Assembly: GCA_030015575.1 (NCBI GenBank)
Contig: CM057337.1
Coordinates: 297,128,044-297,192,043, forward strand
Reading direction: 5' to 3'
DNA: 64,000 nt
DNA from: Agapanthus africanus
Taxonomy: Eukaryota; Streptophyta; Magnoliopsida; Asparagales; Amaryllidaceae
The number at the start of each line of letters is the position of its first letter. Position 1 is the stretch's first letter. Shown here piece by piece: positions 11,380 through 21,972 of this stretch. The notes beneath the pieces were generated by a model. That model saw only the letters and a list, made by a program, of their open reading frames with translations, was not told the origin of the DNA and made no database searches. A program made the position numbers and the translations under genes.

Positions 11380-12647
11380 CCATCCGCATTCGCCACTGGG
11401 TCCCGTCATTACCCGTTAGGTTAGCTAACTAACGACAGAGCGGGGACTGGACTAGCGCGGATGCAAAACATATACAACATCTAATAATATATATACCAAT
11501 ATATTATATTCGCTCAAGGCGTGAATAAAATGCAACATCACAGAGAATGAACAGCATCACAGAAACAATACAGATATCTGGGATCCCCGGGTTTCACAGA
11601 GCCGCTGAAACCCGACGTTCCCCTGGTCGTGTGGATAGCCTGTGCAATGAAAACTTAGACCCCTACGGGTGCGGCAAGTCACCCGCCAAAACCTGAAGCG
11701 AGGCAGCCCCCTTCAGCGCCGTGAATGGACCACCCAGCACTTCACGGAATCCGGTAACTTGGGCACCCCTCCTGGGTTAACCTGTACCCCCTACGAGTGC
11801 GGCGAATAGCCCGCCAATCCTAGAGTGAAGCCCCCTCCGTCCCAATGCCATGAGATGCGGGCTTGTTGCCCTCCAGAACCCGGCTATCCGTGCACCCCTC
11901 CGCGGGGTAATCCTAGTACAGAAAGTAAAATATACAAACACCGGGTACATCGACCGCAACCTGGCCGTGCCCCAAAATAATAATACAAACAGGCAGTGAC
12001 GGCAGTCCACATGTCGGACGCTCGCCCCGCAATATCAAATGTACATAATACCACAAAAACTGTACTAGCATTGCATCCAGGCTATCCCCCACGACCTATC
12101 CGCAACATCACAGCAAATACATAGAACATCAACGTGAAAGTCACGTTCGCAAATCCGTCTAACCGGGCTATAGCAGTTAGACCGGATTTACCGATCGAGT
12201 GACATTCACGGTGGCAGATATAATGTAAATACTGTGAAAAATGTGTTTAAAATTTTCCGATTGATCAAACAATTAACAAGTGGGCCCACAAACAATACTG
12301 CAGCAGTTAAAGAAATCCTGGGCCCAAATTTAATATTCCAAAACCCCACTTTTGACCCCAGAAAGCCACTGGAAAAAAATGGTGCAGTGATCCCCACAGT
12401 CTGCGGCGGAAGGGCGGTGGGAAGGGGGGTTTCGCGGCGGTTCCGCGCTCGCACTGTGGAGTCACCTCATCGAATTTTTACAGAGCTCTTATATTTTCTA
12501 GTACATCAATATTTTACAACCTGAAAAATTTTTCGAGACCAAAAATTTCCAACAGAAAACTGATGTGATCAAAATACGGGTTTTGGAACTTTTTGATCGA
12601 TCGGAAATACAAACACATTACACAAAGCTAGACTAAGTTAATGGGGA
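11380..12647 (-). other. Element A leader between primer-binding site and RNA domains
   Basis: Untranslated leader matching B (3455-4681) and, more distantly, D and J. It contains a GC-rich stretch at 12401-12449 that is a weakened form of the shared palindrome, and the CGTTAG stem at 11414-11434. Open frames such as 12234-12524 have no domain and are not preserved in B. Confidence 0.75.
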
Positions 12648-12661
12648 GGCTCTGATACCAC
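12648..12661 (-). other. Primer-binding site of element A
   Basis: Minus strand GTGGTATCAGAGCC directly follows the 5' LTR end CTTACA. TGGTATCAGAGCC is complementary to the 3' end of plant initiator-methionine tRNA, the usual copia primer. Confidence 0.93.
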
Positions 12662-14910
12662 TGTAAGTGCACGGCGGCGCCCCGGCCGTCAATCCGACGC
12701 CGGAATGCGGAAGCGGTGAATAACTTAAAATTTGCGGACTTAGCAAACCGGCACCACCGCGCACTAAACACCCGGATCGTTACCATTAACAAGTCTAAGC
12801 TAACTAGAAGATGGGTTAGAGATATACCGACGATCCAAGTCCTCCGGTCTTCTCGTCATGGTCTCGATCTCCTGCGGAATGTTCCGTCTCCTCCTCCTCG
12901 CCGGAAGTGCACCACGTCGCCTACATCGTTTACGGGCTCCCACCTCAATGCCGAGGCAACTCGGGCATGAAGCCGGCTACTCGACGTGCCCAAGATTCGC
13001 TGTAGAAGGTGTAGTAGAACTTGTGTCTCTTTTTGGGGTAGTGGAGGTTGCCATTGGTGAAGGAAAAAAGAGCTTGGAGAGAGGTGAGAAAAATTGAGCA
13101 TACTCAAGAAAGAATGTATCATATTTTTCTCCACACATCCTAAAAACAAAAAAGGAATCCCATTCCCACTCTTAGAATGGCCGGCCCACACCCCCTTTGT
13201 GTGATTGGAGAGAGAAAGAGAGAGCAAGGTCAAGGGGTGGGTGGAAGCAATGATGCAAGAGGGCATCAAGAAAGAATATGATCACAAGCAAAAACCACAC
13301 ACAACCACAACCATCATCAACAACCATGATGCTAACAAAGTCAAGCCATCATGAAGTATGAAGTCAAGCAAGTCAAAGGAGGGTGCTATCATGATACAAC
13401 AAAATGCAAAGACCCCCTTCCACAAATGCCTATTTGCAACAATGCAAATAAGCCCTCCTCCACCAATCTTCGGCCAATGAACGGAACAATGGAAATCGGC
13501 CGAAACGGAAAGCAAACTGGCAACTCCAAAAACTGGTCCCGTAATAAATTACAGGAAAACCCCGATACTGTGCATACACACCCGCATTTGTATTCCGACC
13601 GAAATACAAATGCAATGAGACAAAATCTACACTGTATTATACTAGGATCCGGCTTATACCAAAACCGGCCAGTAATATCCGTTCGATCCTGATCCGTGCA
13701 ATACCGCACGTATGTGATCGAACCCTGCCATATAACCATATGGCCTATAGTACAAACTGTCCGATCCTGATCCGTGCAATACCGCACGTATCTGATCGGA
13801 CCTTGCCATATCTCCATACGGCCTCTACAACCTTTCGCCCGAAAGCTGAGTAACTGTAAGTGTGGTGGACTCTAAAGACTCGTCAATACTATGGCTGTGG
13901 ATTTAACCACTAGCACGTCAGAGGTATAAGCCAATACGTGACGGGCCACCAGCTATTGACCAAAAGGGACGTCGATGAGGAAGCTCACCCCGACACCCAA
14001 CTGAGCCTGTCAGTGACAATATCCGTGCAGTCCGGTCCGTTCGTCTATGAGTATCGCATGGCGGGCCTAGGGGGTTGGTAAAAGTCAGACCCCCAAAAGC
14101 GGTACAAGTCGTGTCGGAGTGTAGCCCAGAACACCCTGAGATACTACTGGAATACCTACCAGTAAATCTCCTTGCCTCGGCCGAGGGCTTCGTGTAATGG
14201 CTCTCCTAGACACAGCACGACCTCACCCCCAATACCGGGAGAGACGAACCCCTGAAGATACGCTCACTGCCTCCATGTGGCTCGGGACTGTACCCAACTA
14301 AAACCTGTTTCCACGACTCCTTTGAGCCGTGGTAGGGTAGTAATCAAAGTACAGTGGGAACTTACACGAGACAAATGACGATCTCCAGGTCGATGAACTA
14401 ACCTGCACACATGTCACCAGGGAACTGCCATCTGACGTCTGGTATATGACCAACTAGCATGTTCCCGGCGAGTCCTGTCCGGTGTACTCATAACCCAATG
14501 AGCACCTGTATACATCTTAGGTGATCCAACTGATACCAGTGGCTTGTGAGACCGGCCACCGCCCCTCGTCGGGGTCTCGACTGTATACACTAGTCTACTA
14601 ATGGAGTATCGATGCCCAGTCTCGAAACTCCCACGACTAGGGACCTTTTAAGGATAAGCTTATAGACCCCCAGCTCCCACTTATATGATCGCCCTCATAC
14701 TGCTGGTGGTCAAGCAAGAATCCTAGGGGCTCTATCAACGTGTAATAGCGACGTGTCAGGTCACCTAAAGCAGTACACGATGATAAAGGTAAACCAGATA
14801 CCATACTATCATCTCGAGTAAGACTGTCCTACCGGGATAGGTCCTCCCTCAATCATTACAATCACGTACCTATGACCTAATAATTGACTCTGAGGGCACT
14901 ATCTCCAACA
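12662..14910 (-). repeat. 5' LTR of element A
   Basis: 2249 bp, same length as the 3' LTR with about 15 scattered substitutions and no indel. Minus-strand ends are TGTTGG...TTACA, followed on the right by the duplicated target GAATG. Confidence 0.95.
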
Positions 14911-14915
14911 GAATG

Positions 14916-15436
14916 CGGATGGCATATACGTACATCAGTATATTTTCGTTTTTTATAGTGTGATCAATTGATGGGACTGCGTTGATTCGGATCAATGCAA
15001 GTTAAAACAAACTTATTCTGATGTTGTTGGAACACTTTTCAAAAATCTGTTATTGCAAGGACGTTCACTTTTGTTTTGCACCGTGGTATTCAGTTGGAAT
15101 ATCCTGCTCCTCAGTCGACGAGGCAAGGGCCGAGATCCCTTCACCGGGAGTGACCCCTTGGACAAAAGTTTGCGTCAGGGCAATAACTTCACTATAGCCG
15201 ATTATTTTTGCTTTGCATCGTGGTATTCAGTTGGAATATCCTGCACCTCATTTTACGGGGAAAGAGCCGAGATCCCTTCACCGGGAGTGACCTCTTTAGC
15301 AAAGGTTTTCGTCACTATATTTTCATAAAAGCTATCCAGTTCCTTCAACGATATCAAGTTCATTACGTTAAAGGTTTTCGCCAGAAACCATTCGTAGCCC
15401 TCCGTCGTTTCAGACGGGTAGCACGTAGTATTCATG
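14916..15436 (+). ncRNA. Element B leader second part with twin RNA domain
   Basis: B's leader resumes after A. Domain copies lie at 15085-15160 and 15222-15297. The first has CCTC/GAGG (15109-15112 with 15120-15123) and CAAGGG/CCCTTG (15124-15129 with 15155-15160). The second has CCTC/GGGG with one wobble and AAAGAG/CTCTTT (15261-15266 with 15292-15297). Both hold GATCCCTTCACCGGGAGTGA without change, and both are preceded by the hairpin GGTATTC...GAATATCC. Confidence 0.78.
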
Positions 15437-15753
15437 CTATGTTTGTTGACCTTCGTCAAGGCATAGTGTATGGTAGCTGCTTGTTGCCTTTCTGTTGCAT
15501 AGATAGATGCGTTGGTTTGGGACAGTCGTATAGCCTTGTTGACCTTCGTCAAGGGCTTGTACGGGTGGGTTCAAATTAACCTGGACAATGACGGGTGGAA
15601 CTTGACATGTGACTTATGATTTGTTGACCTTCGTCAAGGTCATAAGAGCATGGGGAAAAAATCACATCGGGGGTTTCTAAAGAAACTGAAACTTTCCAGA
15701 TATGCGCATACCTTCTGGAGTGTGATAGCATGAGCGGATTCCGTCATGTTATC
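15437..15753 (+). ncRNA. Structured leader hairpin cluster, element B
   Basis: HP1 15437-15466 (CTATG/CATAG outer stem, TTGAC-CTTC-GTCAA apex). HP2 15527-15563 (CGTA/TACG and GCC/GGC, same apex). HP3 15613-15646 (CTTATGA/TCATAAG, same apex). HP4 15673-15686 (GTTTC-TAAA-GAAAC). HP5 15724-15753 (GATA.CATGA/TCATG.TATC). Open frames across this region (15208-15579 + and 15253-15552 -) are explained by the inverted repeats and carry no domain. Confidence 0.8.
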
Positions 15754-15920
15754 ATGCGATGATAGTTGGATCCCGATTCCCACTGATGAGTTGGTTTACA
15801 CCTCGGGTGATCCCGACTAATTCTTCTTTCGGGTTTGGAGAAGAATTTGAGGTCACAGTGGGAGGTTTCCAGATTAGATAAATTGGTAACCATTCTGATC
15901 TAGGTTAGAGTGCACGCTGA

Positions 15921-15948
15921 GTGTTTCTTTTCTCTCTCTCTTTGGCAG
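15921..15948 (+). promoter_or_regulatory. Splice-acceptor-like site before gag position, element B
   Basis: TTCTTTTCTCTCTCTCTTTGGCAG ends at 15948 and is followed by CGACC, as in A, D, F and H. A plant 3' splice site is the simplest reading; no transcript evidence is available here. Confidence 0.6.
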
Positions 15949-16017
15949 CGACCATTGACCCGACCCTAAACTATGACTCAGTGACCAAAATTAACCGAAC
16001 CTTCTTAACACTGGCTT

Positions 16018-16810
16018 TTGGATTGTCAGAGTTGCAGATCTCATTGCCACTCCTACTTTTACCCTTTTCTCCAGGACACCCCGTATTACTACGAACGTCC
16101 ACTTCCATTGGACAAAACCATCGTATGGTTATATACGAACGCGAAGGAATTTATTCGAGGATGGTTTCAGGTTCTGGAGGAAACGGATAGGACTATTCAG
16201 TTGTCTTTTCCTTTTACCTTCTCCCAGGTTGCGAGTACTCCTTAGTTTAGGAGATAGTACACCTATTACGCAAATTGGATAGTCTTCTTCCAAACCATAG
16301 GCAGGTGCTGACCGGTAAGGAATGAAGAAAACCAATTAGCCTAACGATGGTGTACAGAAGGTATTAAGTAAAAACATATCAAGGGATTAGTAGGAGGGCA
16401 AAGTAAATTGCGACTGACATTCACGACAAAACCAGGTATTTCATTACCACTCCCACTTCACCTTTGTATTTCTCCAGGACACTCCGTATCACTACGAAGA
16501 TCCACAGTTTATTGGATACTCTATCGTATGGTTATATACGAACTCGAAAGGAACTTGTTCCAGTTCGGGGATGGATTCTGGTTTAGGAGAAATAGGAATA
16601 AGGTTTATTCGGTTGTCTTTTATCTTCACCTTCTCTCGCATTGAGAGTGCTCCTAGGATTAGGACAGTACACCCATTATGCTTATTGGATAGTCTTCTTC
16701 CAAACCATAGGTTGGTGCCGAACGGTAGGGAAGGAAGAAAACCATTTGGCCTAAAGGGGTGTGCAGAAGGTAATGAATAAAGACATATAAAGGGATTCGG
16801 AGAGGTGGCA
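16018..16810 (+). repeat. Tandem pair of ~390-bp modules in the gag position of element B
   Basis: Copies at about 16030-16410 and 16430-16810 share long blocks, including ACTCCGTATCACTACGA-like, TCGTATGGTTATATACGAA and TAGTCTTCTTCCAAACCATAGG. The same pair is in A in the same place, so the duplication predates both insertions. No gag domain is recognisable. Confidence 0.78.
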
Positions 16811-16899
16811 AAGATATACGGTTACAGTTGTGAATCTGAATAATGGAAGAGGCATTACTAGGAATACCAGGATACCCCATCGAAACATTTCATTGCTTC

Positions 16900-19371
16900 A
16901 GTTTCACTGTGTACTGTTAAAGAAAAACTGATTTCCCGATTAGATACTTACTCCAGGGTATGTATTTACCAGGTATGATTCTCACATTTGTATGGTTTTA
17001 CAGATGATGAGTGGGAGTAAGTTATTGGAAATTGGGTGATCATCCTCATTATATCGGGATTCGTTGTAATCGGTGATATTTGAGGAAGTCACCTGGGTTG
17101 TTTGCCGGACGGCAAATATTTGGTTTTGAATATCCGCTGTTATGCACCAATTTCAAATCGATATATCTGTACATCTATTTTCATAGAGTGAGATATACCT
17201 TTTTGAAATTATTTCTATGACATTTATCTATATCAGTGGATGGTTAGGTAAGGAGCATTAAACAGCGGTGTAATTCTTCTTAACCATAAGTACAGTTTTC
17301 AACCTACGTCACACAGTGAATGAGTTATCAGACTCAAGGGACTTATACAGAGTATTGTATGTTGTCCAGGGTCCATCAGGACAGAGGGGTTGGTCCTCGT
17401 ACTATATTCGGTTTACTTATGACTTCTCTAGTCTTTAGACAGGTGTTTCGTGGAAACACAAGGTCTGAATTTTGAGAAGTTATAGGTATTTGAATAAAGT
17501 AGAGAACCAGGTATTGCAAGTATCGGGATTCTTCAAAGTGATCGAAGATCTAGATACTTGTATATGGTGTTCAGATGATAGTAATGATTAAGAGAACTTG
17601 CTTCTCTTTTAGGTTACTCATAATTGGAAGCAATCCTAAATTGAGTAACGCTGATAGGTCTCCTTCCATTTAGTTAACATGCACTGGAGATAGCTGCATG
17701 ATTTGAATCTGGTTCAATTAAATCAGTGCCTCTAGTTTTATATTGGATATAGAACAGTTCATATCTTAACGATGTTAAGGTACGGGGAGTTGTCCGGATT
17801 ATGCTTAAAACTAGACTCTGGATAACTCAAGGCACGTTTCTGTAATGGCTGTTTGTGGGTTGACCCAGGCTATGACGAGGGTTGACTTTCTACCATCTGG
17901 AAGATCAATAGTGATATTGTTCTAAACTCGCCACAGTTTTAATAAAAATAGATTTTTTTTTCAGAAAACAGTAGTGGGAGTATGGTAGAACTGGAAGTGA
18001 TTCCAGAACCACAAATGATTACTGGAGATTTGATAGGAACCTAAAGATTCAATGTGGTTTGACATTCCATTGGCCACTCCGCAGATAAGGTGGGTAACTT
18101 CAGGCACCCAAGAGGTACTCCGGTAGCCTCAAGGACGGTGACAGGGAAGTTCTTGTTTACCCATACTTGCTATTGCTGTTGTTCCAGACTGTGAGACCCG
18201 GCGGGAGGATGAGTATAGCGTCGTTCTAAACTAGCTTTAGAAGTGTACGTGTATATGACTCTGCCAGAGGGTTGTCGTAGTCAGTGGGAGCAGCGGAAGC
18301 ATTGGTGGACAGGTAGCTTATGTCTATTTATAGACTAAAGCAGATATAGCGGAGATAGATCATCAATTTCTGATGTGATAGTCATAGGTTTGACTTCATC
18401 AGAATAGGGGATGGATCTGTTGAGAAGGTAATAGGGTGTGATGTCCTGGTATTTGGATGACATACACAGAGTAGGAAGTGATATTCCTATACTACAATCG
18501 GTTACACTTTGGTCGTCACACAGTGGTTTCTCCACATGGGACTTGGACATTATATCAGACATACTGGTTACTGGATCTATGGTTTTGGATCTAGATTTGG
18601 GTAGTTTCCCAATATGGGTACTTAGACAGCATTCTAAGAGTATTTAGAATGGACGACTCCTGGCACGGTAGTGTACCTGCAGGTAATGGAGTCACCCTTT
18701 CTAATGGTGTCTTACAGACTAAAGGGGAGAGGGATGTGCATGATTGGCAGATCACTTGCTCAGGCAATTGAGTCAATCATGAGATGTCAAGTACCACACC
18801 AGATGTTGTTCTTGCACTAGATGCAATAAATTGATGTTGATCCAATCCTAGAGAAACAGTCGGAAGCAGTTTTAGAACATAAGTGGATGTTCTAGGGATA
18901 TGATAACGACAGCCTCATTCGGGAGACGGTTATCATTCCAGGCTTCCAAGGTGACATGGATGACAAGGAGGTTGTCAGAGTTATAGTTTTTCCTTCTGAC
19001 GAGGGACAGTATTTTGGACAGGTGGTCCAAGGAAATACTGAGGGAGGCATGGCGCAGGATACTGATTAAGTTCAGTTGACGATATAGTCTAAGAAGTTTG
19101 GATTTGGAGTTCATTTATGAGCTAGGTCCCATCAGACATCCAGACACAATCTAAGACAGGTATTGCTCACTTCAGGAGATGGCTTTCTCCGTGAACTTGA
19201 GATATAGAGAGACATAGAAAGAAACATCAAAGCGGATCCACTCACTGAGGCTATTCCTCAAACATAATAGTTTCGCAAACGAGCTTTGTGAGACTGACTA
19301 GTAGAGGAGTTGGGTGTTTGGTATCACACGGGCTGTGAGTATGCGACATCGCAATAATTAGCCTTGAGTGC
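16900..19371 (+). pseudogene. Decayed copia pol of element B
   Basis: It aligns in order with F's pol. The protease region is near 16955-17020, where F's CTCACATCTGTA block is kept but the Asp-Thr-Gly codons are gone. The integrase core is near 17330-17690 and its C-terminus near 17690-17900. The acidic linker (ELEVIPEPQ) is at 17990-18030. RT has WYLDD near 18450, and the RNase H tail (cccatcagacatccagacac) is near 19125. Total length is about 2.5 kb against 3.1 kb in F. No frame stays open for more than about 80 codons. The YLDD-HRVG reading at the RT box is shared with A and E. Confidence 0.8.
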
Positions 19372-19382
19372 AAGTGGGAGAT
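19372..19382 (+). other. Polypurine tract of element B
   Basis: AAGTGGGAGAT immediately before the 3' LTR, which begins TGTTGGAG at 19383. Confidence 0.9.
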
Positions 19383-21515
19383 TGTTGGAGATAGTGCCCT
19401 CAGAGTCAATTATTGGATCACAGGCACGTGATTACAATGATTGAGGGAGGACCTATCCCGGTAGGACAGTCTTACTCGAGATGATAGTATGCTATCTGGT
19501 TTATCTTTATCATCGTGTACTGCTTTAGGTGACCAGACAGGTCGCTATTACACGTTGATAGAGCCTCTAGGATTCTTGCTTGACTGCCAGCAGTATGAGG
19601 GCGATCATATACGTGAGAGCTGGTGGTCTATAAGCACATCCTTAAAAGGTCCCTAGTCGTGGGAGTTTCGAGACAGGGCATCGATACTCCAGAGTAGACT
19701 AGTGTATACAGTCGAGACCCCGACGAGGGGCGGTGGCCGGTCTCACAAGCCACTGGTGTCAGTTGGTTCACCTAAGATGTATACAGATGCTCAATGGGTT
19801 ATGAGTACACCGGACAGGACTCGCCGGGAACCTGCTAGTTGGGATTATACCAGACGTCAGATGGCAGTTCCCTGGTGACATGTGTACAGGTTAGTTCATC
19901 GACATGAGGATCGTCATTTGTCTCGTGTGAGTTCCCACTGTACTTTGATTACTAGCCTACCACGCTTAAAGGAGACGTGCAAACAGGTTTTAGTTGGGTA
20001 CAGTCCCGAGCCACATGGAGGCAGTGAGCGGATCTTCAGGGGTTCGTCTCTCCCGGTATTGGGGGTGAGGTCGTGCTGTGTCTAGGAGAGCCATTACACA
20101 AAGCCCTCGGCCGAGGCAGGAGATTTACTGATAGGTATTCCAGTAGTATCTCAGGGTGTTCTGGGCTACACTCCGACACGACTTGTATTGCTTTTGGGGG
20201 TCTGACTTTTACCAACCCCCTAGTCCCGCCATGCGATGCTCATAGATGAACGGACCGGACTGTACGGATATTGTCACTGACAGGCTCAGTAGGGTGTCAG
20301 GATGAGTTCGCTCATCGACGTTCCTTTTGGTCAATAGCTGGTGGCCCGTCACGTATGGCTAATACCTCTGACGTGCTAGTGGTTAAATCTACAGCCATTG
20401 TATTGACGAGTCTTTAGAGTCCCCCATATTCAGTTGCTCAAGTTTTCGGGCGAAACGCTGTAGAGGCCGTATGGAGATATGGCAGGATTCGATCAGATAC
20501 GTGCGGTATTGCACGGATCAGGAATCAGATAGATAATACTTGCCGGCTTTGGTTTTAGCCGGATCCTAGTATAGTACAGTGTAGATTTGTCTCATTGCAT
20601 TTGTATTTCGGTCGGAATACAGATGCGGGTGTGTATACACAGTATCGGGGTTTTCCTGTAATTCATTACGGGACCAGTTTTCTGGAGTTGCCAGTTTGCT
20701 TTCCGTTTCGGCCATTTTCATTTGTATCTTTCAATGGCCGAAGATTGGTGGAGGAGGGCTTATTTGCATTTGTGCAAATAAGCAATTTGGAAGGGGGTCT
20801 TTGCATATTGTTGGATCATGATGATGCACCATCCATTGACTTGATTTATCCATCATGGCTTGAATTTTGTGTGATCATGGTTGTTGATGATGGTTGTTGA
20901 GTGTTGGACTTTGTTTATAATAATTTCTTTTAATGATCACATATTTTTTTTTCTCTCCTTTACATTATGGTAGGTCTCCCCTCATATTTTTCTCACCCCC
21001 TTCACTTGGAGGGGCCGGCCATTGTTGGGGAGGGGCTGTCTAATCTTTTAGCATGGGGATTTTGCTCTCTTCATGTTCTAAAAATCCCCAAGTTCCTCTA
21101 CAAAGTTCATGTATCATCCCTCTACCAAAATGGCAACCTCCATGAACCCCAAATGAGACATAGCCTCTACACTACATTCTACAGCAAACCATGGGCACGT
21201 CGGCTCGCCAACTTCGTGCCCGAGTTGCCTCGGTATAGAGGTGGGAGCCCGTAAAAGAAGCAGGCGACGTGGTGCCCTTCCGGCGAGGAGGTGGAGACCG
21301 AACATTCCGCGGGAAATCGGGACGACGGCGAGAAGACCGGAGGACACGGATCGCTCGGTATATTTCTCTACTCGTTCTTTAGATAGCTAGGACTAGTTTA
21401 ATGGCACGATCCGGGTTTATAGTGCGCGGTGGTGCCGGTTTGAAAAATTAAAGTTAAGCATCGCTTCCGCATTCCGGCGTCGGATTGACGGCCGGGCCGC
21501 CGCCGTGCACTTACA
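19383..21515 (+). repeat. 3' LTR of element B
   Basis: 2133 bp, TGTTGGAGATAG...GTGCACTTACA, about 2.3% different from 1326-3454. It supplies the intact LTR end that the 5' copy lacks. Flanked on the right by CCGCG. Confidence 0.95.
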
Positions 21516-21738
21516 CCGCGGCCTATGCAAGCTTAGTCCGCGTTTCCGCGGCGGAAAAGACTGTTCATCGAAATATTTTTATACCGTAATTCTTATTTTT
21601 ACCTGCTGAATTTTTTACATATTTTTAATTCTGAAAATAACCAGATTTTGAAAAAAGTCCAGAGAGCACCCAAAAATCCGTATTTTCGGTTCGATCGGAG
21701 TTTTAACTTCGTAAAAAGGTCGCCTAATGTTCCGGGTC
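21516..21738 (-). mobile_element. Element J leader, proximal part
   Basis: Continues the J leader broken at 1325. The GC-rich palindrome split by B resumes here (GGCCTATGCAAGC...GCGTTTCCGCGG), followed by sequence matching D 58600-58780, including TCGATCGGA near 21690. No gene. Confidence 0.8.
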
Positions 21739-21958
21739 GGCTCTGATACCAATGTAGGTCAGGCAGCCACCCCATCCAATGGGGTCGCCGTGGTACCAAC
21801 GGGTCCCTCAGCCGCTACTTTTTACGCTTGCCCCCTCGCGAGGACTACAACCCGCTGGAACACCTTCCGGTCTCGGGACACCTTGGGGGTAAGAGCCTAT
21901 GCTTCGCCACACTATCACATAGTGAGAACCCACCATAGGTCGACATCCTATGCCTAGT
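21739..21958 (-). other. Extra segment between two primer-binding-site copies in J
   Basis: A first primer-binding-site copy (21739-21751, plus strand GGCTCTGATACCA) is followed by about 206 bp (from 21753) with no match elsewhere in the window. A second copy then lies directly beside the LTR. D has a single site. An insertion or reverse-transcription template switch at the site could produce this. Origin of the segment unknown. Confidence 0.55.
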
Positions 21959-21972
21959 AGCTCTGATACCAC
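21959..21972 (-). other. Primer-binding site of element J (LTR-adjacent copy)
   Basis: Minus strand GTGGTATCAGAGCT abuts the LTR end. It matches the initiator-Met site with a changed last base. Confidence 0.75.

Larger units (their letters stand above)
4682..14910 (-). mobile_element. Element A: young, complete non-autonomous copia-type LTR retrotransposon
   Basis: It is bounded by an exact five-base duplication GAATG (4677-4681 and 14911-14915). Both LTRs are 2249 bp (5' LTR 12662-14910, 3' LTR 4682-6930). The primer-binding site (12648-12661) and polypurine tract (6931-6941) are in place. By eye I count about 15 differences between the LTRs (0.7%). At a commonly used plant LTR rate of 1.3e-8 per site per year that is roughly a quarter of a million years. 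All cis parts look intact but the protein-coding part is decayed. It lies in B's leader in the opposite orientation. Confidence 0.96.
1326..21515 (+). mobile_element. Element B: non-autonomous copia-type LTR retrotransposon, complete, interrupted by A
   Basis: Two direct LTRs (1326-3454 and 19383-21515) begin TGTTGGAGATAG, and the right one ends CTTACA. The flanks are CCGCA (1321-1325) and CCGCG (21516-21520), a five-base duplication with one G-to-A change at a CpG. Element A is inserted inside its leader at 4681/4682. I count about 48 differences between the LTRs over roughly 2130 aligned bases (about 2.3%), so B is older than A, as nesting requires. It has lost its primer-binding site and its pol is decayed. 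Confidence 0.93.

Noticed and set aside
12648-12661. tRNA genes near the TGGTATCAGAGCC sites
   Set aside because: Only the short primer-complementary segment is present each time, beside an LTR; no cloverleaf arms surround it.
15081-15300. Hammerhead or twister ribozyme in the twin domain
   Set aside because: The hammerhead CUGAUGA and GAAA boxes are missing. The CCC...GGGAG part recalls twister only superficially and the rest of that core is not found.
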